From positions 18,218,053 to 18,282,052 of the forward strand of contig JAZAYU010000002.1 in assembly GCA_038501625.1 (NCBI GenBank): a stretch of 64,000 nucleotides of DNA, read 5' to 3'. This document shows, in pieces, positions 1 to 11,300 of the stretch (the stretch's first letter is position 1; each line of letters opens with the position of its first letter). Under the pieces are notes generated by a model. The model worked only from the letters and a program-made list of their open reading frames with translations. It did not search any database and was not told where the DNA came from. The DNA comes from Corbicula japonica. Lineage: Eukaryota; Mollusca; Bivalvia; Venerida; Cyrenidae. A program made the position numbers and the translations under genes.

Positions 1-705
1 CTTGGAACGGTAAGTGGCAACATAATTTGCCACTGGGGGATTAGACCAGCTTCTAGGACATCACCAACCTCAAACTCGACTCAATAGGTTCTCACATGAA
101 CAAACAAGTACACGCTGTCTTCATAAATCAGCTCCGACCCCCTCCCCCCCAAAAAAAACAACAAAAAAACACACACACACACTCACAAAAAACTTAATTA
201 TGCATGTAAAGCGTCCACACATAGATCATAAGAAGCTTCAATGCAATATCAAGCCAAAGGGTGAGATTAAAGCCCCAGGAGTCAAATCTGCAAGAACACG
301 ATGACATTGATTAAAACATATCGAGCTTCTAGTAGTAGTTTCTCGTAATACAAGATACACCTTCGTAGACACTTGAACCCCTGCTACCGTCTTGAAAACA
401 ATGAGGTTAGCAAAACAATCAACTGTAGATGAGATAATCACAAAGCACACTGAACGCTGTAGAATATGTTATTGGAATCATTTGTTGAATTTACAGATGA
501 TGTTTTCGAATAACGAAGAGGCATTAATATTGCCTTTTATTTTAAAGTTAATAATCAAGTCTCCATCAAATACTGTTTGAGAAATAGTTTGTTGCAGTAG
601 TGATTTTTAACTACACCTGCATTTTGGAATTAATACCGGCGATACTTCTTGGCAATGCAAAAGGATTTCTTTAATTTGTGGTTCCGATAACCAATTTTTA
701 AAAAT
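1..705 (-). mobile_element. Old 3' fragment of a Penelope-like retroelement
   Basis: This stretch matches the 3' part of the element at 40745-42795, with many substitutions and indels. The shared parts are the conserved tail block near 1-110 and the last part of the reading frame near 390-700. On the minus strand, a short stretch around 260-400 still encodes the CHRVLADxTPGAL motif seen in the younger copies. Here the frame reads through the position where the younger copies have a stop. The left edge is cut by the window. A short A/CA-rich run lies at about 149-190. Confidence 0.75.
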
Positions 706-1465
706 TGTACAAATCATAAATACACCAAGATGTGTCGTTAAAGCCTGTAATAACCAAGCCAGAACGAACGAAGATTAACGCTTTTCAGAAAGTGTACCTA
801 GTAGCCTAGTAAAATTCGATTTTATAGATTCAATACAAATGCAGTAATGTATGTCATTATTATAATAAACGTTGTTTCAAATAAGATATGATACGATTAT
901 CTCTGGGTTCATTAGAGGAATAAAACAAAATTACATTTTTCCGAGAGCTTATACATTTGTACGTTTAGATGAAAGGCACACTCAACTGCACATCGAATAT
1001 TATGCAAATGTCAGTAACATCACACCAAAATTCATGCGTTGTGGTGTTATTATTGAACGGTGAGTACTCGTATTTATCTAGTCCATGTTTTATTCTGTCT
1101 TACTGTTATAAACGATTCGTTAGTATACACATGTATACCTTCTTGTTAAGCATTAGGAGTCTTTCTTAGAATAGAGAAAGATTCTGATGTCAATTGTCAT
1201 ATAAAGAAAGTGACGCTGACGTGAAAACGAGTATGTGAATAAGCTTTTCCCATACAAATGATTGCAAATAAGTGTCCACAGATTATATCCACAGATTTGA
1301 AGAACGGTCTTTTTAAACTACCTCAAGAAGTTTTGTCTTGTGACTTTTGATTGCATTTCGTGCATTTTTATCATAGTTTTTCCACGTAACAACGATTTTT
1401 TTATTGATAAGTCTTCCTCTACATGGTACGTTTTAATATGTGTCATATGTTTGCAAGATGTTACT

Positions 1466-1668
1466 TATGCATACCATCGTTTGGGATGGTCCAAAATTGT
1501 ACTATTTATTGGTGTAATTACTGAGTTGCGCTCAACCCGGGGCTAGGCGGCGTGGGCAGTAATATGCATTCCCATTACTGCCCATGAACAGGCTCAATCA
1601 AACCGAACCTGCAGTATTTTCATATTTGTCGTGTTCGGTGGCTTTCAAAGTTCCCTTTTCATCTATTT
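1466..1668 (+). repeat. Interspersed repeat, first of two near-identical direct copies
   Basis: About 200 bases here recur almost unchanged at 2115-2316. The core contains GGGGCTAGGCGGCGTGGGCA followed by a TGCATTcccATTACTGCCCA segment. Shorter, more diverged relatives lie at 25015-25115, 28250-28310, 29140-29230, 48830-48925 and 51150-51235, in both orientations. No protein is encoded. The high identity of the two local copies suggests a recent segmental duplication rather than two insertions. Confidence 0.8.
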
Positions 1669-1694
1669 CAATATCACAGTAGCGTTGTTTGTGC

Positions 1695-1757
1695 CGTGTG
1701 GCGGCTGTAAAAAGTCTCCCCGTACATTCAATCAGTGCTGTTATCAGTTACGTTCTT
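1695..1757. repeat. Fragment of a repeat shared with 53690-53755
   Basis: The segment containing GTGTGGCGGC, then CCCCGTACAT and CAGTgCTgTTA, recurs in a tRNA-headed repeat at 53640-53755. Here only the part after the tRNA-like head is visible. Confidence 0.45.
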
Positions 1758-2114
1758 TGAAGGTCGTTGCGATACTAATGTGCTATGTTTATAGTACCTC
1801 TAAAATTACTTTTGCTTTAATATTTCGGCCAGTTTATAGATAGGTGGTTTCAATATCCCAGCCAATATTGGTTTGGATATTTTCCAATCACCCCCAAGGA
1901 TATACTTCCTGCTTTTTATATTTTGCCTTTGGCGTCGTCGTCTGTGATATATTTATATTCTAAGATCCCCTGTCAAAATTTTATTTTGTTTAGTTCCGCC
2001 CATTGTTTTCTCGTTTAGGGCAAACCCATTCTTTTATCTGGGGACCATACGCCGCTGAGCATGGAATGGTATTAATCTGAAAATACCTCATTGAAGGTTC
2101 CATGTTCACCGCCA

Positions 2115-2316
2115 TATGCATACCATCGTTTGGGATGGTCCAAAATTGTACTATTTATTGGTGTAATTACTGAGTTGCGCTCAACCCGGGGCTAGGCGGC
2201 GTGGGCAGTAATATGCATTCCCATTACTGCCCATGAACAGGCTAAATCAAACAAAGCCTGCAGTATTTTCATATTTGTCGTGTTCGGTGGCTTTCAAAGT
2301 TCCCTTTTCATCTATT
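2115..2316 (+). repeat. Interspersed repeat, second direct copy
   Basis: Near-identical to 1466-1668, with only a few changes such as ACCGAACC to ACAAAGCC near the end. The sequences after the two copies are unrelated, which fixes the right boundary near 2316. Confidence 0.8.
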
Positions 2317-2349
2317 CGAACACGATAAATCATTCCACAATGTGTATTT

Positions 2350-2523
2350 TTTCGGCGTTAGCTGTCTAAGCTCACTTTTGACCTAGTTTTTCGACCAATG
2401 AAATGTTGTAAATAATACTCGTATTCTATTATTATGCAGAGGGAAATGAAATAAACTAGTTCGATTGGTAGCTATTTACACCAGAGAGGCATCTAGCAGG
2501 GTGGAGAGGTATCTAGTGGGATT
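2350..2523 (+). repeat. Interspersed repeat, copy also at 23398-23576
   Basis: This copy and the one 21 kb away share TAGCTGTCTAAGCTCACTT, a central ATTCTATTATTATGCAG and the end GAGGTATCTAGTGGGAT. They are collinear over about 175 bases with scattered substitutions. There is no coding capacity and no clear terminal inverted repeat, so the class is unknown. Confidence 0.75.
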
Positions 2524-2805
2524 TTTATAATTATGCAGTGGAAAAATCAAATAGATTATTTCGATTAGTTGTTAGTGGGTGTTGTATTGGAGAAAAAGAT
2601 ATTTACGATTTAAATAACCAGTTAAGTCAATATTGATGGCTTAAATACAATTTTATATGGAATATTCTTGGGTGTCAAGTAAAAACTTGCGTACAGTACA
2701 CAGTGTAAAACGAAAAGGAAGTGTAGATATTTCTAGTTCTTACTGGTTCCTTTCTAGTTCCTTTGATACTGATTGTTAATTCAAGTACAAAATACAAGTT
2801 CATTA

Positions 2806-2876
2806 TAGTGTAGTGGCTAACACTCTCGCCTCGCAAGCTGGAGGCCCCGGGTTCAATACTCAGTACTGACACTTTT
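2806..2876 (+). repeat. tRNA-like segment (SINE head or tRNA pseudogene)
   Basis: A box-A-like TAGTGGCTAACAC is followed after about 30 bases by a box-B-like GGGTTCAATACTC, the spacing of an internal RNA polymerase III promoter. The acceptor stem does not pair well, so this is more likely a SINE head or pseudogene than a working tRNA gene. Confidence 0.5.
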
Positions 2877-3603
2877 TTTAAAGTTAATTTACGTAAAAGT
2901 TGGTAGATTTCGCTCTTGTAACAGGATGTTTTTATTTATTTATATTAAATTTCAAGGACATGTATTCATCTTGAGTTCTAACTCTACAAGATGTATTTTA
3001 TTGAAACTGAATAAATGTAGATCAAGACTTAATGTAATACATTGCTTCTTGAATCGACTTGGTATCACTGTATGAATTTGTTGCAACAGCTTCAACTTTT
3101 TTTTTGAAAGACAATTTCAATGAATTTATAAGTTGTCATGATTCGGTCGCTTAATCTCTAGGTCATACTAAGAAGGCAGGGAGGGTTCGTCAACAGCTAT
3201 AACAAGTAAAATAAACTAACTAAATTATGTCTGCTTCGCCTCTCTGTATTTCTTTCTTTGTTATATACATGTATATATAAATCTTTTCCATCAACGCCGT
3301 TTATCTTTTTTAAAGATATTTCTTGTTCGCACTGCACTGTTACCTCTCCCTCGCCTTTTGTTTATTTGTCATATGTTTTAGATCTTGACATGCCCAAGCT
3401 GATACTTATAATATCGGGTCGAAAATATCAATGGGTAAACTCCACATTGACAAAAACCGGTTTCTGTTATGTTATGTGCTATATACACCAATGCAAACGG
3501 CTTTTCTGCGATCTCTTAGAGGGAATATTAGCGGAAATAAGGTTCCTTTAAAATATCCTGGCAGGGATAATAAGTATATAGCCAGTTAAAATCACACTCT
3601 TTT

Positions 3604-3784
3604 TTAATACTTTTTGCCAATTGGCCTTCTTCAGTTGTTAATGTTACAATAATTCTAAATTTTCTACCTTTCTTCCACATTTTACATACAGGAAATACAA
3701 TAGAATGTAAAAGGAAGAAAATGTACAATTATTAATGTTGTAACATTAACAACTGAAGAAGGCCAATGGCCGAAACGTATTAAT
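3604..3784. repeat. Inverted repeat (foldback), hammerhead-like core on right arm
   Basis: Arms of about 50 bases at 3604-3655 and 3735-3784 are reverse complements with a few mismatches. Each contains the motif AACTGAAGAAGGCCAAt or its complement. The right arm reads CTGAAGA, then a GGCC-AAT-GGCC hairpin, then GAAAC. This resembles the invariant core of a hammerhead ribozyme. The left arm has lost the GAAA part. No gene is encoded. Confidence 0.6.
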
Positions 3785-4496
3785 AAGTTAGTTTTAAACT
3801 GGGAAATTAGGTTCTTTTCTCAACCTGCGCCAAATGTGAAATATAAATCTTCTGCAACGATCTGTTTTTTTTAGATTATTCAAAGATAGATTGCAAATAA
3901 TTGGACATTATTTTTCAACTAACTTTAGTTTAACTTCCATTTTTGCTTTTTAAAATGTCACTTTCCTAAGTAAAACTGCAATTATGATTGTAAAAACATG
4001 GGGATGTTGTTGTCTTCTGTTATGCTCTAAATTTTAGGTATTTTTGTTTTCGCAACTTATATTGTATTTCGGGTTTAAGTTAAAAAATTAACTTAAAAGT
4101 TTTCGCATTTTAATTTTCGTAAAGGTATTTGTTGACAGATTTCATGGAAAATTTTGGCAACTAACAAAGATTATAATCTAATCGAGTCAGCGGCTTAAAC
4201 ATTTATTGAACAAAGAAACTTTTAGTTGTCAGACAGATAAATTATAAGATAATCCCTTTACTTAATTACTTATGCAGATTTCGGCCTTTGAAGCCATAAA
4301 TGTCATCATAAGACGCGATTATGACACGCGCTTGTGGATTCGGTCAAGGGGCTGGAATTTTACAGCGCCCTCGGCATTTCGGGGTTAATTTCGATTGGTC
4401 AAAACTTTTAATAATCTTATACATTTTTGTAACAATTATTTTGATTGGTTATTAGTGGTAATGCAACAATTAAATTTAGCAGTTCCTTTCCAGTCG

Positions 4497-4578
4497 GAAT
4501 CACTTTGTATTTGGATTCCAAAAAGTTAAGAACATTAAAACAATATATTTGGAAAGGAAACTCTTTGTGTCTTTTTAG
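4497..4578 (+). repeat. Direct repeat, left copy
   Basis: About 80 bases ending AACTCTTTGTGTCTTTTTAG are repeated at 5440-5518, with a perfect match over the last 50 bases. The intervening 860 bases are AT-rich and contain a miniature TIR element. The pair may be the ends of one element or a local duplication. Confidence 0.7.
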
Positions 4579-4716
4579 GTAAGTCGATTACAATTCTTTA
4601 TTTGTTTAAACACTTTAATTGTTGCACAAGAAACATTTTAAGTTAAGGTAAAGTTTATTAACTAAGTAAAGCTTGTTGTGTATATGTAAATATTAGAGTA
4701 TGTTTAGTTTTAAAAA

Positions 4717-4897
4717 TACAGTGAAACCCCTCTATAACGGACACCTAAGGGACTGAGAAAAAGTGTCCTTAATAGCGAGTTGTCCTTAATTGCGGGTTTG
4801 AATCAAGAAGAAGAGAACTTTTCTGTTCTTTAAAAAATTGCCCATAATACCGGGGTGCCTGTAATATTGGGTGTCCGTAATAAGGGGTTTTACTGTA
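4717..4897. mobile_element. Miniature inverted-repeat element, 181 bp
   Basis: The ends are inverted copies: TACAGTGAAACCCCTCTATA on the left, and the reverse complement on the right starts TACAGTAAAACCCCTTATTA. The inside repeats TGTCCTTAAT-type motifs. The TACAGT...ACTGTA ends and small size fit a non-autonomous pogo/Tigger-like DNA transposon. That family placement is inference. There are flanking TA dinucleotides, but a target-site duplication is not provable here. Confidence 0.75.
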
Positions 4898-5439
4898 TTG
4901 AAAATGATAATAAAAACAAAAACAAAACAGTTAATAAGGTTTAAAAGATAAATATGTATGTAAAACAAGTGAATGGTACAAAATCATTGTAGAACTACAA
5001 GTAAGATTCAAAAGACTATAGCGCAGTAAGCGTGATTTCGGCTCTTTGTTTTCATTTATGAATTCTCCAAAAGGAAACTAGAAAAGATGGAAAACGTTTT
5101 TATTTAATTATTTGGCTATTTGTTGTTTAATTTGGAAGAGATGTAAGTAATAAAATTATTCTTTGGTTTACACATTGAAAGAAGTCAGAGTTTGTACGAT
5201 TCACGAATTATTTTTGATAAATATCATGTAAGAATTTTACTGTCATTCTAACGCTTGAAAATACAAAGCATCTCATTCACTTTGATTTATATTAAACTCA
5301 TTATTGAAATTATTGTCTTTTAAAGTAAGTAAAAATTATATTACTGAAAAATATATTAATTGGTTAAACTAATGTACTTTATAATTTTGAAAAATTGTTG
5401 ATTTGTATTGACATTTATGTTTATTGATTTGTATTATTG

Positions 5440-5518
5440 ATCACTTTGTATTTGAATTCCTAGAAGTAAACAACATTAAAACAATATATTTGGAAAGGAA
5501 ACTCTTTGTGTCTTTTTA
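5440..5518 (+). repeat. Direct repeat, right copy
   Basis: Matches 4497-4578. After the shared CTTTTTAG end, the sequence continues GGGACAAACC here but GTAAGTCG at the left copy. This marks a sharp boundary. Confidence 0.7.
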
Positions 5519-5921
5519 GGGACAAACCAGCCGAGATCCCTTTTAGGGACAAAACCCATTTGACCCGTGCGTCGAGCATTTAAAGAGCACAACACTTCTT
5601 TCTAATAAAAAAGATAAAATTGTTAGTTTCTAGTAATTTTCCCGGCTTACTCTTTACTAAACCACAGCAAGCTTACGGCCTATTGTTAGCAAAACAGTGC
5701 TACAAGCTCAAAATGTTTTTTTTTGCTTCAGTTCTCGATTACACAGACAGGCCGTCGATTAAAAGAACATACGTAGTTAATAGACGGCGCGTCACGGGGA
5801 GGTTTGTCCTCGGACAGTTGACATTAATTCTTGAAATGAGCAGACAACTTTGCATATGATGCAATTCGCGGTAAATATAGCATCATATTGTCAAAAGAAT
5901 GATCAAAATCACTTTTTACAT

Positions 5922-6716
5922 TGTTCCGTATGGGCAAACTTAATTTTATCGCGGTTTGATAATAGTACCATCGTGGTTTCATCATCGTGCCATCGTAAAT
6001 CGTTGTTTCACCATCGTACCATCCTTGTTTCACCACCGTGCCATCGTTGTTTCATCATCGTGCCATCGTTGTTTCACCATCGTGCCAATGTTGTTTCACC
6101 ATCGTGCCATCGTTGTTTCACTATCGCACCATCGTTTTTCACCATCGTGCCATCGTTGTTTCGCCATCGTACCATCGCAGTAAAATCCGCAGATGTACAT
6201 TTATTTTTTTAGCAGAAAAATGTCGTTCACTGTGATGAGGATGATCCATTTTTCATAGTTGATAAAAAAGAAAAGCAGCGGAAATTCGCATGCTTCACCG
6301 GAAGGCGATGGAACTATAGTGAAACGACGATAGTACGATGGTGAAACGACGATGGTACAATGGTGAAACAACGATAGCACGATGGTGAAACAACGATGAC
6401 ACGATGATGAAAGAGCGATGGTGCGATGTTGAAACAACGATGACAGATGGTGAAACAACGATGACAGGATGGTGGAACAACGATAGTACGATGGTGAAAC
6501 GACGATGATACAATGGTGAAACAACGATGGCACGATGATGAAAACGCGATATTTCTCGTACATCGCGATTTCACCATCGTACCATCGTGCCTTTGTGTTT
6601 TCACCATCGTGCCATCGTGCCTTTGCGTCTAATCATCGTGTCATCGTGGTGTCACCATCGTACCATCGTGCATCTCACTAAAAGGAGAAAAAAAATAAGT
6701 TTGTCCATACGGAACA
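5922..6716. mobile_element. Foldback-type element with tandem-repeat arms
   Basis: The outer inverted ends are TGTTCCGTATGGGCAAACTTA (5922-5942) and its near-perfect reverse complement (6696-6716). Inside are arrays of a roughly 22-base unit built from CACCATCGTGCCATCGTTGT-like sequence. One forward array lies at 5966-6178. A reverse-complement array lies at 6305-6547, and a second forward array at 6556-6676. Only about 125 unrelated bases (6180-6304) lie between the first two arrays. Long inverted repeats made of short direct repeats are the hallmark of foldback (FB-like) elements. Overlapping open frames in the arrays are low-complexity and are not proposed as genes. Confidence 0.75.
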
Positions 6717-7479
6717 TCGTACATTTTAGTTTAGAGAAAGTACATGTAATAGATAATTGCAAGTTCTTTCAAAAGACAGCAACAACAATAAAAATATTAC
6801 ATGAGAAAACAAAACATTTTCCCCGTGAATTGCTTTGAGTTGAACGTTTTCTTAAAGTGGTAAACGAGAATGATACGTTTTTCTGACAACAATAGAACAA
6901 AACTTAAGAAACACATCTGACTTTAAGCACTTAAAGAAAACGTTATTTATCTCATTTTAAGAATTCTCAAATGATTAGATCTCGGAATATTTTTCTTCTT
7001 TCGGCGATTTTTTTGCGATCGTTTAGGATAACAATTCTTACACGACCGCCGAGATTCTCCATTAGAAATGCATTTAAACGACGGTTATGCATTTAATCTA
7101 CGATATATCACTGCTACAGGCCCGTGTTCCTTTTTCTGACGTAAGGTATAATTTTGACGTCAAAAATCGCTTGACGAACATTCTCAGGGAAGTAGTACCG
7201 TGATTTCCAAATCTCTTTGTGTATATTCGTGGATATGCTCCATACGGTTCAGAATGAGGGGTTTGGGGTCCTAAGCACTATGTTTTGGACAAATGGTTAC
7301 CATTTGACAGGTAATCATTACATGTAAAATGATGTTTACATGTACGATAGAAATATAAAACAAATATGAATACATGTAAATTTTCCATTTTATTATAATA
7401 TGTTAATATCTGTGACTTTTGTTACTTCCGTTACATGGTTACACTGCTAAAACAAAAAATAAAGGAGCAAACTATATTT

Positions 7480-7926
7480 AAATTTAAAGTTTTGTTACAT
7501 ACCTCAAATATAAATGCCTTTGGAAACATGGAAGATATATGTAATATTTTAGATATACTTGTTTTTTTATTAAGCAATGTTAAAGCAGTTGCAAAAAATC
7601 ATATTTTTTCTATTTTTCAGAGCAGAATTTAAATGATTTCAATATGGGTAACTTCCCGACCAAAACCAAATTTCGACAGTGGGTTCAGAATGCGTTAATA
7701 CAAAAAAAAATCTTTAATTTTTTTTTGGCCGAGGCCTATGGCTAATGAAAATCTCCAAAATATGAAAAATTTAACAGAAAAATCCATGTTCTGTAATTAT
7801 TTTCGGCAGTTCTCAAAATCAAAAATTTATAACCAACGTGTCAGGGTGGGTGGAATAAACTCCCTTTTTTCAAGGACTTTAAACGAATTCAGTAATGTTT
7901 ACATACTGTGATATTACGAATCAATC

Positions 7927-7976
<50 letters not shown>

Positions 7977-8341
7977 AATAAATAAATCGTAATATGAGAT
8001 TCATAATATGACAATGTGTAACATTACAGAATCCGTGTAAAAGCTCCTTAAGAAAGGGCGAGGGTTATCCCCCTGAAATGTTTAAAATAGATTTGTGATT
8101 TTGAGAACTATCGTAGAAATGTGTTTTTGTTTAACTTTATGTATTTTGTTTTCAAATTTTAGTAAACATTTGACAAACTTACTTTTTTACATTTTGGTTA
8201 ATGAGTTTGTCTTTTACTTCTTAAACTTCCAAGAATACAACCATTAATATATAGAATATAAACAGAACAATTTCTGTAATGTAAATGCAACTTGATTTTT
8301 AAAAATATTTCAGACCACTTTTGAGCCTTCGTGAATCTACA
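7480..8341. mobile_element. Degraded TIR element, older relative of 34187-34783
   Basis: Segments 7490-7810 and 8150-8341 align in order with the intact element at 34187-34783. Shared landmarks are GACCAAAAcCAAATTT, GGCCGAgGCCTaTGgC and the terminal TTCGTGAATCTAC. Between the two blocks sits inserted low-complexity DNA, including an AAT run with a short AAAT run at about 7927-7986. The right end lies 13 bases beyond the stop codon of the neighbouring minus-strand gene, so the element's end probably forms part of that gene's 3' UTR. Confidence 0.65.
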
Positions 8342-8354
8342 TGTACCTCGAAAT

Positions 8355-11300
8355 TTATATTAATGTTTCTTGGTTAATTGATGAAGCGGAAATCAAGGAC
8401 AGGGGATTACGGAATACTGAAACCGGAACCAGAGGAGCGGGTAGAGTGGAAGACGTCGCAGTTGGTGACGACACTTCCGGCGAAGAATCAACAGTTGGAC
8501 GAGATTCGATAGTTATAGTCGCCATGGTCGGCGACGGAGTAGTAATTTCCGGTTTTTGTGTCTGCTGTTCTGAGTGAGATTGAAACTCGTGAAATCCTAA
8601 ATTGTGACAGTTTATGGCGGTCGAGAGATGGCCAAAGTTGCGTTTCTTGTTCTTGCCGAGGAGAACGGATTTTGTCTTTACAGGGGGAGATTTTAAATTA
8701 TACTGGTAGTCGAGGTATTTCTCGTAGGTGAGTAGTTCCAGGTAATGCAGGCCTTTGATTCGGTGGCGGATGTTAACCAAAAGATTCGAGGCGTCTGTCA
8801 GGGCGTTGATGTTGTCGTATTTCTTGTAGTATAAGGGGTCTCTCCGTTTCGCTTCTTCTTCGAAATCATCCGGAACTGTAAAACAGATTTATCAAAAAAT
8901 GCATTTAATTTCAATGAAATTTAAATTTTTTTAAATATAATTTCTAAGTGCATAAATAAACTAAGTCTAACAAGATTCATACACACAAAAAGCTTACTGG
9001 ACACAACTGTTGCAATAAGTATTTTGAAAGAATTCTAAAACGATGATGATAACGTACACAATTACCTTAACTACATGTAGAACAGATATGATAACTCGTT
9101 CACGTTTTACACTTATAACAAAGATGAAAATGTTCGCGTTTTACGCTAATAACAAAGATGATAACGTTCACGTTTCACGCTTATAACAAAGATGACAATG
9201 TTCACGTTTTACCCTAATAACAAAGATGATAACGTACACGTTTTACGCTTATAACAAAGATGATATCGTTCACGTTTTACTCTGCTTATAAAAAAGATGA
9301 TAACGTTCACGTTTTAATCTTATAACAAAGATGATAACGTTCACGGTTTACGCTTATAACAAAGATGATAACGTTCACGTTTTACGCTTATAACAAAGAT
9401 GATTACGTTCACGTTTTACGATTATAACAAAGACGATAACGTTCACGTTTTATGCTTAAAACAAAGATGATAACATTCACGTTTTACGCTTATTACAAAG
9501 ATACCTTTCATGCTACACGCTTATAATAAAGATGATGATGATAACGTTCACGTTTTACGCTTATAACAAAGATGATAACGTTCAGAGTCTACGCATATAA
9601 CAAGGATGACAACATTTACGTTTTACTCTAATAACATAAATATTAACGTACACGTTTTACGCTTATAACAACGACGACAATGTTCACGTTTTACGCTTAT
9701 AACAAAGATGATAACGTTCACGTTTTACGCTTATAACAAAGATGATAACGTTCACGTTTTACGCTTATAACAAAGATGATAACGTTCACTTTTTACGCTT
9801 ATAACAAAGATGATAACGTTCTAGTTTTACGGTTATAACAACGACGACAATGTTCACGTTTTACGCTTATAACAAAGATGATAACGTACACGTTTTACGC
9901 TTATAACAAAGATGATAACGTTCACATTTTACGCTTATAACAAAGATGATAACGTTCACGTTTTACGCTTATAATAAAGATGATAACGTTCACGTTTTAC
10001 TCTGCTTATAAAAAAGATGACAACGTCCACGATTTTCGCTTATAACAAAGATGATAACGTTCACGTTTTACGCTTATAACAAAGATGATAACGTTCACGT
10101 TGTACGCTTATTACAAAGATGATAACGTTCACTTTTTACGCTTTTAACAAAGATGATAACGTTCTAGTTTTACAGTTATAACAACGACGAAAATGTTCAC
10201 GTTTTACGCTTATAACAAAGATGATAACGTACACGTTTTACGCTTATAACAAAGATGATAACGTTCACGTTTTACGCTTATAACAAAGATGATAAAGTGC
10301 ACGTTTTACGCTTATAAAAAAGACGATAAGGTGCACGTTTTACGCTTACAACAAAGATTATAACGTCCACGATTTACGCTTATAACAAAGATGATAACGT
10401 TCACGTTTTACGCTTATAACAAAGATGATAACGTCCACAATTTACGCTTATAACAAAGATGATAACGTTCACGTTTTACTCTACTTATAAAAAAGATGAC
10501 AACGTCCACGATTTACGCTTATAACAAAGATGATAACGTTCACTTTTACGCTTATAACAAAGATGATAACGTTAACGTTTTACGCTTATAACAAAGATGA
10601 TTACATACACGTTTTACGCTTATAACAAAGATAACTTTCATGCTTCACGCTTATAAAAAAGATGATGATGATGATAACGTTCACGTTTTACGCTTATAAC
10701 AAAGATGATAACGTTCACAGTTTACGCATATAACAAAGATGACAATGTTAACGTTTTACGCTTATAACAAAGATGATAACGTACACTATTTACGCTTAAA
10801 ACAAAGATGATAACGTACACGTTGTACTTCAACTGTACAAGCAAAGATGATAAAGTACACGTTTGGCACTAACAACAACAAAGATGATTACGGTTATGTT
10901 AACATTAACAAAGATGATAACGTACATGTTTTACCCTTACTTTAACAATTATTAGAATTTATGTTATTATACCCTTTCAAACCTTATTAACAAGTTAAAC
11001 ATCAATTAATAATGAGAAATATTTTTTTTCAAATACAGAACATTAAACGAAAATGTTAAAAAGTTATAAACATAGGCACCATTTCCCTTGACAAGCACAA
11101 TATAAAAAGTAAAAAAGCATTCATATCAGTAATAGTTTATTTCAGATAGTGTTGTTTTATGTGGTTTCGCGCGAGTTTAATTTTCGCATATTTTGCTCTA
11201 CAGAACATCTACGCGAAATTATACCGCGTCAAAATTTAACAATTTTTAAAAAAGTTTATTGATCTGTTTATTGAAGATAATACAACTGCGCGAATGAAAG

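Noticed and set aside
2806..2876. Functional tRNA gene
   Set aside because: Internal promoter boxes are present, but the acceptor and anticodon stems do not pair convincingly.
5956..6607. Several 70-120-codon open frames on both strands
   Set aside because: They are low-complexity translations of the 22-base repeat in the foldback arms, open in multiple frames at once.
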